Shown here: piece after piece, positions 16,253-24,199 of the stretch
Layout: every line of letters begins with the position of its first letter
Position numbering within the stretch: the first letter of the stretch is position 1
Assembly (NCBI RefSeq): GCF_000813845.1
Contig: NZ_JWTB01000001.1
Span: 1-64,000 of the forward strand
Direction of reading: 5' to 3'
From: Pseudarthrobacter phenanthrenivorans
GTDB taxonomy: Bacteria > Actinomycetota > Actinomycetes > Actinomycetales > Micrococcaceae
DNA length: 64,000 nucleotides
Program-made: the position numbers and the translations under genes
Notes under the pieces: generated by a model
Seen by the model: the letters and a program-made list of their open reading frames with translations, nothing else
What the model was told of the DNA's origin: nothing
Databases searched by the model: none

Positions 16253-16879
16253 TCAGGAGTTGCCGGAAATGCCGGCCAGCAGTTGCTCAAACGGAAGGGA
16301 TTCCAGCGGGGCGGCCTTCCGGCCGGGCTGCGGACCCTCCAGCAGTCCGGTGAGCTCGCCCGCTGCCCGTTCAATCCTGTTGGCCAATGATTGGCCACCC
16401 TCGTCCGCGGTCCCCCAGTCCTGGGGTCCGGCGAACACGCCGGTTGGTGTGATGCGCGTGCGAAGGTAGCTGAAGAGCGGCCGCATCGCGTAGTCCAGGA
16501 CCATCTGGTGCCGGTCGGTTCCGCCGGTGGCGCCCAGCAGGACAGCCTTGCCGTCCAGGGACTTTGGGTCCAGCACATCGATGAAGGACTTGAACAGGCC
16601 GCTGTAGGAAGCGCTGAAGACCGGGGTTACGGCGATGATGCCGTCGGATGCCTCAACGCCGGCAATGACCTCTGCCAGCCGCGGTGCGGCATATCCGGTG
16701 ACGAAGTTATTGGCGATGTCCACGGCCAGGTCGCGGAGTTCGACGACGTCCACGGCCACGTCGTAGCCTGCCGTGCGGAGCCGCCGCTCCGCAGCTGCGG
16801 CGAGCTGGTCGGCCAACAGGCGGCTGGATGACGGTACACCCAGCCCGGCGGAGAGGACGGTGAGACGGCGGGTTTCCAT
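16253..16879 (-). CDS. NADPH-dependent FMN reductase (CE1759-like)
   Basis: The 208-aa flavodoxin-like protein has an N-terminal strand-loop LTVLSAGLGVPSSSRLLADQLA, a central ASDGIIAVTPVFSASYSGLFKSFIDVLDPKSLDGKAVLLGATGG segment, and PLFSYLRTRITPTGVFAGPQDWG. These match FMN reductases that supply reduced flavin to luciferase-like monooxygenases. The start at 16879 has AGGAGA on the minus strand about six bases upstream. The usual LLM monooxygenase partner is not in the neighbourhood. A 41-bp element with inverted ends lies just upstream. Confidence 0.85.
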   Translation of the reverse strand: METRRLTVLSAGLGVPSSSRLLADQLAAAAERRLRTAGYDVAVDVVELRDLAVDIANNFVTGYAAPRLAEVIAGVEASDGIIAVTPVFSASYSGLFKSFIDVLDPKSLDGKAVLLGATGGTDRHQMVLDYAMRPLFSYLRTRITPTGVFAGPQDWGTADEGGQSLANRIERAAGELTGLLEGPQPGRKAAPLESLPFEQLLAGISGNS

Positions 16880-16897
16880 GGCATTCTCCTGATGCTC

Positions 16898-16938
16898 GTT
16901 CACTTCACTTACATGCATTTGCATTCATATCAGTGAAC
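16898..16938. promoter_or_regulatory. Inverted repeat upstream of FMN reductase gene
   Basis: GTTCACT (16898-16904) and AGTGAAC (16932-16938) flank a 27-bp AT-richer centre with two TGCATT copies. The position 19-59 bp upstream of the start is suitable for an operator. No regulator gene is adjacent. Confidence 0.4.
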
Positions 16939-16981
16939 AGCCCAGGTCTGTGGAGTATTCCCGGGGCGCACCCGGCGCACA

Positions 16982-17830
16982 TCAGAGCTGCACGGCGCCC
17001 TGGATGCAGGTCGTGGAGTGTCCGCCCACCCAGATGTCCCCGCCTTCGGCACTGACGTGGATGCGCCCGGCACGGCCCAGGGCCGTTCCCTGGGAAGCCA
17101 GATACTGTCGCGGCGCCCGGCCGCTGCCGATGAGCCACTGGGCGGCACCTGCGTTGAAGCTGCCGGTGACGGGATCTTCCACCATGGCGTCCCCGGGCAG
17201 GAAGGTGCGGACCTCAAAGTCGGTGTCGGCCCCGGGCTGGCGGGGTCCGATGACTCCTACCTTCAAGTCCCCCATCGCCGCCGTGTCCGGTTCGAGCGCC
17301 AGCACCTGCTCGCCGGACCGGAGGAGTACCCCGACCCATTCCGGCCCATTGACCAGCCACGCCGCGTCGAGGATCCCGGAGTCCGGCAGCCGCAGGGCCC
17401 TGGACAGCTGTTCGCGGACCGGGGCTTCGACTCCGCCGAACCGTGTCAGGGGCGGGGCCGCAAAAGCCAGCCGCCCGTCGTCGCGCTTGATCCGGACCAG
17501 TCCTGCCCGGCACTCCTGGACCACGTAGCCGTCGGACTTGGGCACTCCGCCTGCTTCGAGCCAGGCATGGGCCGATCCCAGCGTGGGGTGTCCCGCGAAG
17601 GGAAATTCCTCGGTGCCGGTAAAGATCCGCACGCTGTAGTCGGCGCGGGGGTCGACCGGCGGCATCAGGAACGTTGTTTCGGACAGGTTGGTCCAGTTCG
17701 CGAACTGCTGCATGGTTGCTGTGTCCAGGCCTTGGGCATCAAGCACGACGGCGAGCGGGTTGCCGCGGTAGGCGTCGCTGGCGAAGACATCCACCTGGTG
17801 AAAGGGACGGCTGCGGAGTGTTGGGGTCAC
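16982..17830 (-). CDS. PhzF-family isomerase-like protein
   Basis: The 282-aa product matches PhzF: FHQVDVFASDAYRGNPLAVVLDAQGLD at the N-terminus, the putative catalytic Glu in NLSETTFLMPP, RIFTGTEEFPFAGHPTLGSAHAWL, and a C-terminal EDPVTGSFNAGAAQWLIG. The fold resembles diaminopimelate epimerase. The family includes the phenazine enzyme and many uncharacterised isomerases; there are no phenazine genes here, so the substrate is unknown. The start is GTG. It lies just downstream of the rplI terminator on the same strand. Confidence 0.9.
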   Translation of the reverse strand: MTPTLRSRPFHQVDVFASDAYRGNPLAVVLDAQGLDTATMQQFANWTNLSETTFLMPPVDPRADYSVRIFTGTEEFPFAGHPTLGSAHAWLEAGGVPKSDGYVVQECRAGLVRIKRDDGRLAFAAPPLTRFGGVEAPVREQLSRALRLPDSGILDAAWLVNGPEWVGVLLRSGEQVLALEPDTAAMGDLKVGVIGPRQPGADTDFEVRTFLPGDAMVEDPVTGSFNAGAAQWLIGSGRAPRQYLASQGTALGRAGRIHVSAEGGDIWVGGHSTTCIQGAVQL

Positions 17831-17859
17831 CGGAGCAGGCTACCACCGCGCAAACGAAA

Positions 17860-17892
17860 GACCCCCGCCGCCGGAGTCCGGCGACGGGGGTC
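17860..17892 (-). terminator. Terminator of the rpsF-ssb-rpsR-rplI cluster
   Basis: A GC-rich hairpin has arms 17860-17875 and 17877-17892 with one mismatch (apical bases form the loop). On the minus strand a CTTTCGTTTG tail follows. It starts 20 bp after the rplI stop. Confidence 0.7.
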
Positions 17893-17911
17893 GTGACATG
17901 GAGTGGGGAAA

Positions 17912-18364
17912 TTACTTTCCTGCCACCACGTCGAGTTCGATCACAGCGGCTACGTCAGCGTGGAGGCGGACGTTGGCCTGGTAGGAACCAACCGACTTGA
18001 TGTGGGTGGGCAGTTCCACCTTGCGCTTGTCGATCTTGCCGAGGCCGGCGGCCTCAACAGCGTCGGCGACGTCGCCCTGCTTGACGGTGCCGAACAGGCG
18101 GCCGGACTCGCCGGCCTTGACGACCAGCTTGACCGGCTTGGCGGAGAGCGCAGCGGCCTGCTTCTGAGCATCTTCCAGGGAAGCGTGCTCGCGGGCAGCG
18201 CGGGCAGCCTTGATGGACTCAACCTGCTTCTCGCCACCCTTCGACCAGGTCAGGGCGAAGTTGCGGGGCAGCAGGTAGTTACGTGCGTAACCGTCCTTGA
18301 CCTCGACAACATCGCCGGCAGCACCGAGACCGGTTACTTCGTGGGTCAGAATGAGCTTTGCCAT
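17912..18364 (-). CDS. rplI: 50S ribosomal protein L9
   Basis: The 150-aa product begins [37 protein letters not shown], the highly conserved L9 N-terminal domain. A long helix ([30 protein letters not shown]) and the C-terminal domain ([37 protein letters not shown]) follow. It binds 23S rRNA. It is the last gene of the cluster, 17 bp after rpsR. Confidence 0.98.
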   Translation of the reverse strand: MAKLILTHEVTGLGAAGDVVEVKDGYARNYLLPRNFALTWSKGGEKQVESIKAARAAREHASLEDAQKQAAALSAKPVKLVVKAGESGRLFGTVKQGDVADAVEAAGLGKIDKRKVELPTHIKSVGSYQANVRLHADVAAVIELDVVAGK

Positions 18365-18381
18365 GTTAGTTAATCCCTTCC

Positions 18382-18621
18382 TTAGCCGCGGCCAGCGCCG
18401 GAGTAAGGCAGCAGAGCAACTTCACGGGCGTTCTTGATTGCCTGGGCGATCTTGCGCTGTTCCTGCACCGTAACGCCAGTGACGCGACGGGCGCGGATCT
18501 TGCCGCGGTCGGAGATGAACTTGCGCAGCAATGCTACGTCCTTGTAGTCGATGACGGTGATGTCAGCGGCCTTCAAGGGGTTGGACTTTGGTTTGGGCTT
18601 ACGGAGTTCAGCCTTAGCCAT
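18382..18621 (-). CDS. rpsR: 30S ribosomal protein S18
   Basis: The 79-aa product contains [49 protein letters not shown], the S18 core that binds S6 and 16S rRNA. The N-terminal segment has no Cys residues, so this is the zinc-free form rather than the CxxC type found in some actinobacteria. It is 17 bp upstream of rplI and separated from ssb by a 127-bp hairpin-rich gap. Confidence 0.97.
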   Translation of the reverse strand: MAKAELRKPKPKSNPLKAADITVIDYKDVALLRKFISDRGKIRARRVTGVTVQEQRKIAQAIKNAREVALLPYSGAGRG

Positions 18622-18644
18622 CGTGGAGCTCCTATTCTAGGGAG

Positions 18645-18715
18645 CCCGTGGATATTGATCCACGGGATGGTGGTGGTCCGACGGCGGCAGCTGCCTCAGG
18701 TGCCTTTCGGCACCT
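18645..18715 (-). other. Two hairpins in the ssb-rpsR gap
   Basis: CCCGTGGAT/ATCCACGGG (18645-18653 / 18658-18666, 4-nt loop) lies just upstream of rpsR. AGGTGCC/GGCACCT (18698-18704 / 18709-18715, loop TTTC) lies closer to ssb. They may set differential expression of ssb and rpsR through RNA processing or attenuation. No T-tract is seen. Confidence 0.55.
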
Positions 18716-18748
18716 TGGCGGTCCCGGCGTCGGGCCTTTAGTGGGTGT

Positions 18749-19321
18749 TTAGAAGGGAGGTTCGGAATCGGGGCCGTTGCCCCAGCCGCCTGCGTTGGAC
18801 ACTCCGGGCGTAGCCCAGGGATCGTCCTGTGCAGCCTGCTGGTTGCCGCCGCCCCATCCTCCGCCGGAGTTGCCGCCCTGGTTTCCACCAGAGTTGCCTC
18901 CGCCGAAGCCACCGCCGCTGTTGCCGCCGCCAAAACCGCCGCCCTGACCGCCGGAGCGCTGGGTGCGGTTTACCTTGGCATTGGCGTAGCGCAGGCTCGG
19001 GCCGATCTCGTCGACCTCAAGCTCGATAACGGTGCGCTTTTCGCCTTCTTTTGTTTCGTAGGAGCGGCTCTTCAGGCGGCCGGTGACGATGACGCGCATG
19101 CCCTTGGTCAGGGACTCGGCAACGTTTTCGGCTGCTTCACGCCAGACCGCGGCGCGGAGGAACAGGGTCTCCCCGTCCTTCCACTCATTGGACTGGCGAT
19201 CAAAGGTACGCGGGGTGGAAGCGATGGTGAAGTTCGCTACCGCCGAACCGGACGGTGTGAACCGCAGTTCCGGGTCATTGGTGAGGTTACCGATGACCGT
19301 AATGGTGGTCTCGCCTGCCAT
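18749..19321 (-). CDS. ssb: Single-stranded DNA-binding protein
   Basis: The 190-aa product has an N-terminal OB-fold ([32 protein letters not shown]...[16 protein letters not shown]) of about 110 residues. A Gly/Asn-rich flexible linker and the acidic-hydrophobic tip DSEPPF follow, the protein-interaction tail typical of replicative SSB. It binds ssDNA as a tetramer at replication and repair forks. It lies between rpsF and rpsR, the standard actinobacterial order. Confidence 0.96.
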   Translation of the reverse strand: MAGETTITVIGNLTNDPELRFTPSGSAVANFTIASTPRTFDRQSNEWKDGETLFLRAAVWREAAENVAESLTKGMRVIVTGRLKSRSYETKEGEKRTVIELEVDEIGPSLRYANAKVNRTQRSGGQGGGFGGGNSGGGFGGGNSGGNQGGNSGGGWGGGNQQAAQDDPWATPGVSNAGGWGNGPDSEPPF

Positions 19322-19394
19322 CTACTGCCTCCTTGTTCGATCCTGGGTGAAGAGTGCGTTTCCTGCGGGGTAAAGAATGAAAGATGCAGCTGAA

Positions 19395-19700
19395 TTACTC
19401 AGCGACAACCTTCTGCTCTTCGGGGCGGGTGATCTTGGTGCGCATGATGGTCTCGTTAAGAGACAGCTGGCGGTCAAGTTCCTTGGCGGTTTCCGGCTTG
19501 GCGGTGAAGTTCACCACGGCGTAGATACCTTCGGACTTCTTCTTGATGTCGTAAGCCAGACGGCGACGGCCCCAGATGTCAACCTTTTCGATGGTTCCAC
19601 CATCGTTGGTGATGACGTTCAGGAACTTCTGAAGCGACGGCTCAACGGTACGCTCTTCGACCTCGGGGTCGATGATTACCATCAATTCGTAAGGACGCAT
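19395..19700 (-). CDS. rpsF: 30S ribosomal protein S6
   Basis: The 101-aa product begins [30 protein letters not shown] and contains [51 protein letters not shown], the S6 fold. The ATG at 19700 is chosen because the canonical S6 start follows and AGGAGGTG lies about ten bases upstream on the minus strand. It is the first gene of the cluster. A hairpin in the leader may be an autoregulatory site. Confidence 0.97.
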   Translation of the reverse strand: MRPYELMVIIDPEVEERTVEPSLQKFLNVITNDGGTIEKVDIWGRRRLAYDIKKKSEGIYAVVNFTAKPETAKELDRQLSLNETIMRTKITRPEEQKVVAE

Positions 19701-19729
19701 ATGTGAACCCACCTCCTTTGGGCTAAGCG

Positions 19730-19748
19730 GTTACGGGATTTCCGTAAC
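19730..19748 (-). promoter_or_regulatory. rpsF leader hairpin
   Basis: GTTACGG/CCGTAAC (19730-19736 / 19742-19748, 5-nt loop) lies about 30 bp upstream of rpsF. On the RNA, the 3' arm is followed by CGC, giving a CCG next to the stem. That is reminiscent of the S6:S18-binding leader found in other bacteria. The match is weak. Confidence 0.35.
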
Positions 19749-19987
19749 AGGAGGTTCATTTGCGATTCCGCGCCATGCCTTGCCGCCGGAACGGAGGCAG
19801 GACAAGCACAGACTTCACTATCTTAGTGCATTTGGCCCTGTTAGGCGATTCGCGCTTGACTCAAGGCTAGGTGCATGGTCCCCCTCTTAGCGCACCGGCA
19901 CACGGCTATGTGGAAAACCCGGACCTCCGGGCCGCCCGACTGAGGATAGGGTGCCCAATCTGCCCCGGCAGCCCTATCATCTGACGT

Positions 19988-20710
19988 GTGCGCAGACACG
20001 TGATCGCCCTTGGGGCGGCAATGCTGTTGGCTGGGTGCTCCACCCCAACGGACGCGGCCCGGCAGGCTTCGGCCGCGTCCAGGCTGCAGTGGGGCGCGCC
20101 GATTGGCGGGGACGAGTTCAACTATGCCGGCGCACCGGATCCCGCAAAGTGGTCCGTGTACGACAGTCCCGGACACGCCGGGAACGGTGTTCGAAGTCCA
20201 CGGCAGGCCACCGTGGACGGTTCAAAGCTGGTTATTTCGGGCACCAACGACGGGACCACAGCCGGCATGTCCGCCAAGTTCGGCAGCCAGGAGTACGGGC
20301 GCTGGGAAGTCCGGGCAGCCGGCTCCGGCGACGACGAGTACCACATGGTGGCAATCCTGTGGCCCGAAAGCGGAAATTGGCCGTGCGACGGCGAAGTCGA
20401 TTATGCGGAGACAACCGGGGACTGGAGCGTCGTCAATTTCTTCCACCACTACGGCTGTTCGAACTCGAAGACCTCCGTCTCACAGGCCCTGGACCTCACC
20501 GAGTTCCACAACTATGCCGTGGACTGGTCCCCGCGGGGCATCGTGGGCTACATCGACGGCGTGAAGTGGTTTGAGGACAACGACCCCACACACCATCCCC
20601 CTGGTCCCATGCACCAGACACTGCAACTGGACTGGTTCCCGGACGGCAGTTCCAACGGCTCAGGCGAGATGCGGGTGGACTGGGTGCGCGTTTACGCCCC
20701 GGCCGGCTAG
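19988..20710 (+). CDS. Secreted GH16-family glycoside hydrolase lipoprotein
   Basis: The 240-aa product has a lipoprotein signal (RRHVIALGAAMLLAGCS, Cys at about residue 17). A GH16 jelly-roll follows with the catalytic signature GEVDYAE (E-x-D-x-x-E) and flanking YGRWEVRAAGSGDDEYHMVAILWP. GH16 enzymes cleave beta-1,3/1,4-glucans or galactans; the substrate cannot be fixed. The GTG start follows a TATCAT hexamer by seven bases, suggesting a leaderless mRNA. It sits 290 bp before the glycan operon and may trim or remodel its product. Confidence 0.87.
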   Translation: MRRHVIALGAAMLLAGCSTPTDAARQASAASRLQWGAPIGGDEFNYAGAPDPAKWSVYDSPGHAGNGVRSPRQATVDGSKLVISGTNDGTTAGMSAKFGSQEYGRWEVRAAGSGDDEYHMVAILWPESGNWPCDGEVDYAETTGDWSVVNFFHHYGCSNSKTSVSQALDLTEFHNYAVDWSPRGIVGYIDGVKWFEDNDPTHHPPGPMHQTLQLDWFPDGSSNGSGEMRVDWVRVYAPAG

Positions 20711-20999
20711 GAAAGGCACCCTCCCTACCCGCCGCCCGGACGGCCAAAACCCCCAATGTACCTAACGCCGGACTAACGGCTGTCCCGCCACCCCTGCCTC
20801 CCGCGTCACCACGTATTTCCCCACGTAGGAGCCGGGACAAAAGCGAGTACACACTACCGGTGTTTACCCGGGCCGCCTACCCTACGCTCGATTCTGCCGG
20901 CGGCGTCACGGCCGGGGTTTCCGGATTCGCCTAGGGGCACTGACGGATCGGGACCCGGGCCGGGCTCCACGGCCGACACCAATCAGACAGGGGAGGACT

Positions 21000-22091
21000 A
21001 TGAGCACCAGGCGGACGAAGGCTCTGCACTTCGACATTCACGGCCGCGTCACCATCAGCGTCGACGCGAATGCCCCGGCAGCGAGGCAGCTTCAGAGCAT
21101 GCTGGCATGCTTTGCCTCGGATACGGAGCGGCAGGCCGAGATCATCGTCGACGACCAACCGGAAGCCATGCCGGATGCAGGCCACGTGGAGCATGAGCTG
21201 GCGTACACAGACAACAGCGTGCGTTTCCAGGCCGATCGGGTCCAGGTGGTACGGGACGGAGACAATTGGCGCATCCACGGGCCGGGCGAGCTGCTGACGT
21301 CCGTGGTACCTGTCCTTGATGCGGCCATGATCGCCCGGGGAGCAGCAATGATCCACGCGGCAACCATGGCATACCGGGGCCATGCCATCGCGCTTCCCGC
21401 AGCCGGCGGAACCGGCAAGACGAGCACCGCCGCCAAACTGATGCGGCGTGAGGGCTGGTCCTTCATGGGAGACGACTGGGCGTTCCTCGCCGAGGACGCC
21501 ACCCTTCTCGGTTATGCGAAGCCGATGTTCATCAAGCCGCACCACCGCGACATCTATCCGCACCTTTTCGAGGGCGCCCGCAAGCCCCTCGTCCCTTCCC
21601 AACTTTCCGGGACTGTCGGACGCCTCACCACTGTGGTCCACCCTTACGTCATCCGCTATCCGCGGCTGGCAGACTTCTCCCGGCGCTGGTCCCCCGAACA
21701 CCGCATGGTCACCCCTGAGGCTGCGTTCCCGGGCCGGAAAGTAACCACCAAAGCCCCGCTCGCCGCGGCCATCTACGTCGAACGCTATGACGGTGCGCAG
21801 ACTAGGGCGCTGGAACGGACCACCGACTGGATGGTCGACCGGATGATCGGCAACTTCCACATCGAAATGGCCGGCTTCTCGCAGCGGGTCGTGACGGGCC
21901 TGGCGGCCACCTCGGTCGTCCCATGGCGGGAGCACTTCGCGGCGAAAGGCCTCGTGTTGAGCAAAGCGCTCGACGGGCGCCCCTGCCACCTGCTGCAGGT
22001 ACCCGCCGCCTACTCTGCGGACCAGGCGTCGGATGACATCGTCCGGCACCTTGATGAGCTGCTGCCGTCGGTCCTCGACGAGCAGGTGTGA
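21000..22091 (+). CDS. HPr-kinase-like (PEP-carboxykinase fold) P-loop protein
   Basis: The predicted product is 363 aa with a P-loop PAAGGTGKTSTAAKL at about residues 134-148 and an acidic GDDWAFL at 157-163. These match the HprK C-terminal-like fold seen in various biosynthetic loci. The N-terminal 120 residues are not recognisable. There is no PTS HPr gene nearby, so the substrate is probably not HPr. The ATG has GGGGAGG just upstream. It opens a tightly packed seven-gene operon with a GT2, a flippase and a membrane polymerase-like protein, so a role in glycan assembly is inferred. Confidence 0.7.
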   Translation: MSTRRTKALHFDIHGRVTISVDANAPAARQLQSMLACFASDTERQAEIIVDDQPEAMPDAGHVEHELAYTDNSVRFQADRVQVVRDGDNWRIHGPGELLTSVVPVLDAAMIARGAAMIHAATMAYRGHAIALPAAGGTGKTSTAAKLMRREGWSFMGDDWAFLAEDATLLGYAKPMFIKPHHRDIYPHLFEGARKPLVPSQLSGTVGRLTTVVHPYVIRYPRLADFSRRWSPEHRMVTPEAAFPGRKVTTKAPLAAAIYVERYDGAQTRALERTTDWMVDRMIGNFHIEMAGFSQRVVTGLAATSVVPWREHFAAKGLVLSKALDGRPCHLLQVPAAYSADQASDDIVRHLDELLPSVLDEQV

Positions 22092-22104
22092 GGGGGTGGA
22101 CACG

Positions 22105-22923
22105 ATGGGCCACAGCACAGCAGACATCACAGCAGTTGTTCCGGCCCGGAACGCCGAACACCTGCTCCCGGGCTGCCTCGACGCCCTGCGCCAGTCCGGT
22201 GTCGCCGAAATCATCGTGGTGGATGGACTTTCCACTGACAAAACCGTGGACATCGCCCGCGCGGCAGGTGCCCGCGTCCTGAGTGACGAGGGGCGGGGCC
22301 TGCCCTGGGCCCGGACCCTCGGCGTCCGCAGCAGCAGGACCCGCTGGGTCCTGCTGGTGGATGCCGACGTCGTCTTCGGGGCCACGGGGGTCGCGGACCT
22401 GCTCATCGAACTGATGGAGGACGGTTACGATGCCCTCCAGGCGGGACTGGAGAGCGTCGCAGGACCGGGTTATTGGGGCCAGGCCCTGGCGCACCACCAC
22501 CGCACGGGCCGCAGCCGCAACTGGTTTGGCCTGGTGGCGACGCTGGTCGACAGGGACCTCATGCTGGCCCTGGGATTCGACGACACGTTCAAGTCGGGGG
22601 AAGACATCGAACTTCGCTGGCGGATGAGGCAGTCGGGGATGAAGACCGGCGTGTCCCAGCGCGTCTTCGTTGAGCACCGGTTCGCCGCCGACGACTTCGA
22701 CTTCGCACTGGACCAGTTCCTCATGGACGGAACGGGGCTTGGCAAGATGGTCCGCAAGCACGGCTGGCGCGGTGCCCGCCTTGCCCTCCTGCCCGCCGCA
22801 GCGGCAGTCCGGGGCAGTGCGTTGAGCCTCGCTGCCGGACAACCCAAATGGCTGCGCTATTACATCGCCTTCTGCTGGTACAACTACGCGGGTATGGCGA
22901 GGGGTTTAGGTCGTGACGGCTGA
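22105..22923 (+). CDS. GT2-family glycosyltransferase
   Basis: The 272-aa GT-A protein has ITAVVPARNAEHLLPGCLDALRQSGVAEIIVVDGLSTDKTVDIA at the N-terminus, WVLLVDADVVFG as the DXD-type site, and SGEDIELRWRMRQSG as the ED motif. It is predicted to transfer a sugar from NDP- or lipid-linked donors at the inner membrane. The ATG at 22105 has AGGGGGTG upstream; a GTG at 22096 is an alternative. It overlaps the flippase gene by 11 bp. Confidence 0.88.
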   Translation: MGHSTADITAVVPARNAEHLLPGCLDALRQSGVAEIIVVDGLSTDKTVDIARAAGARVLSDEGRGLPWARTLGVRSSRTRWVLLVDADVVFGATGVADLLIELMEDGYDALQAGLESVAGPGYWGQALAHHHRTGRSRNWFGLVATLVDRDLMLALGFDDTFKSGEDIELRWRMRQSGMKTGVSQRVFVEHRFAADDFDFALDQFLMDGTGLGKMVRKHGWRGARLALLPAAAAVRGSALSLAAGQPKWLRYYIAFCWYNYAGMARGLGRDG

Positions 22924-24199
22924 ACGGGAAATCGCCCCATCGGATGCCTCAACCGTCATCCGGCACTCCCCCCTGCGCAGTTCCATTGGCCTCGTCATCG
23001 CCAAAGCCGCCCAGACCGGTACGGGCTTCGCCTTCTGGATCATTGCGGCCCACGCCACGTTTGACCGGGAGGTAGGGCTCACCACGGCGGCGGTTTCCGC
23101 GGTGATGATCTGTACCCAGCTTGCAGTGCTGGGTACGGGATCAGCTGTCATCGTCTCCGTCGGCAGGGGGGAGGCTCCGGCCCGGGTGCTCGACACCGCC
23201 TTTGGCATCGTTGGGGTGGCGGGCACCGTCCTGGCCCTGGGCTATCTCGTCCTGGAAACGGTCGTATCGCCGGACACCGGTTCGCTGACGGTCCTTTTCT
23301 GGCTCATGTTCATCATGGCCGCCGTCACCGGGACCATGTGTACTGTGCTGGACCAGGCACTCGTGGCGTTGGGACGGGGCAGCAGCGCCACGCTGCGGTA
23401 TACGGTGGGCGGCCTGGTGCCGCTGTTTGCGACAGCCCTCGTGGCCTGGCAGGCACACGGCGCCGGCGCCGACGTGCTCATGGCCTGCTGGACCCTGGGG
23501 TCTGCTGTTTCCTGCCTGATCGGCTTCATCCAGTTGCGCAGGCTGGTCGGTTACCGGCCCAGGCCGTCCCTCCACCCCGCCCGCGGGCGCCCACTGCTGA
23601 TGCTTGGCATCCCCAACCAGCTCCTTACCCTCACCGAACGTGCGCCCGGACTGGTGCTGCCGCTCCTGCTGGCGCACCTGGTGTCGCCGGAGGTCGCTGC
23701 GTACTGGTACCCGGCATGGATGATGGCCTGGGCCGCCTACACAGCCCCCATGCTGATCGGCATCGTGCAGTTCTCTGAAGGAGTCCGTGAGCCGGGGCGC
23801 CTGGCCGCAACCACCTGGGCGAGTTTCCGCTGGTCGCTTGTCATCGGAAGCCTCGCCGCCGTCGTCCTCATCGTCTTCGCGCACCCGTTGCTCCATCTTC
23901 TTGGAGACAGGTACGCCAACGCGTCCACCGTGGCCCTCCGGCTGCTGGCCGCCGGGCTGGTGGCCTACGCCGTGCTGCAGGCCTACAACTCCGTGTGCAG
24001 GGTCCTCGGACTCTATACCGAGGCAATCGCGGTCGGCGTGGTCCTCGGCGCCGCCCTCTGCATCTCGGCATTGGTGGCCGCCGCACAGGGCTCCAGCGCC
24101 ATGGCCCTCGCGTGGCTGGTGGTGCTCTCCGTCGGGGCCGTCGCGATCGGCCTCCGGCTTCTCGCCATTCTCCGCCGCGTGAAAAAGGAGGCAACATGA
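22913..24199 (+). CDS. Wzx-like polysaccharide flippase
   Basis: The 428-aa product has about twelve hydrophobic helices, with an N-terminal SSIGLVIAKAAQTGTGFAFWIIAAHATFDREVGLTTAAVSAVMI segment typical of the MOP/Wzx superfamily. It is predicted to move lipid-linked glycans across the cytoplasmic membrane. The start is GTG inside the end of the GT2 gene, and the stop overlaps the next ATG (ATGA), which argues for translational coupling. Confidence 0.8.
   Translation: MTAEREIAPSDASTVIRHSPLRSSIGLVIAKAAQTGTGFAFWIIAAHATFDREVGLTTAAVSAVMICTQLAVLGTGSAVIVSVGRGEAPARVLDTAFGIVGVAGTVLALGYLVLETVVSPDTGSLTVLFWLMFIMAAVTGTMCTVLDQALVALGRGSSATLRYTVGGLVPLFATALVAWQAHGAGADVLMACWTLGSAVSCLIGFIQLRRLVGYRPRPSLHPARGRPLLMLGIPNQLLTLTERAPGLVLPLLLAHLVSPEVAAYWYPAWMMAWAAYTAPMLIGIVQFSEGVREPGRLAATTWASFRWSLVIGSLAAVVLIVFAHPLLHLLGDRYANASTVALRLLAAGLVAYAVLQAYNSVCRVLGLYTEAIAVGVVLGAALCISALVAAAQGSSAMALAWLVVLSVGAVAIGLRLLAILRRVKKEAT

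Noticed and set aside
20931..22406. Antisense ORF (491 aa) over the HprK-like and GT2 genes
   Set aside because: Shadow frame; the plus-strand genes have P-loop and DXD motifs and Shine-Dalgarno sequences.
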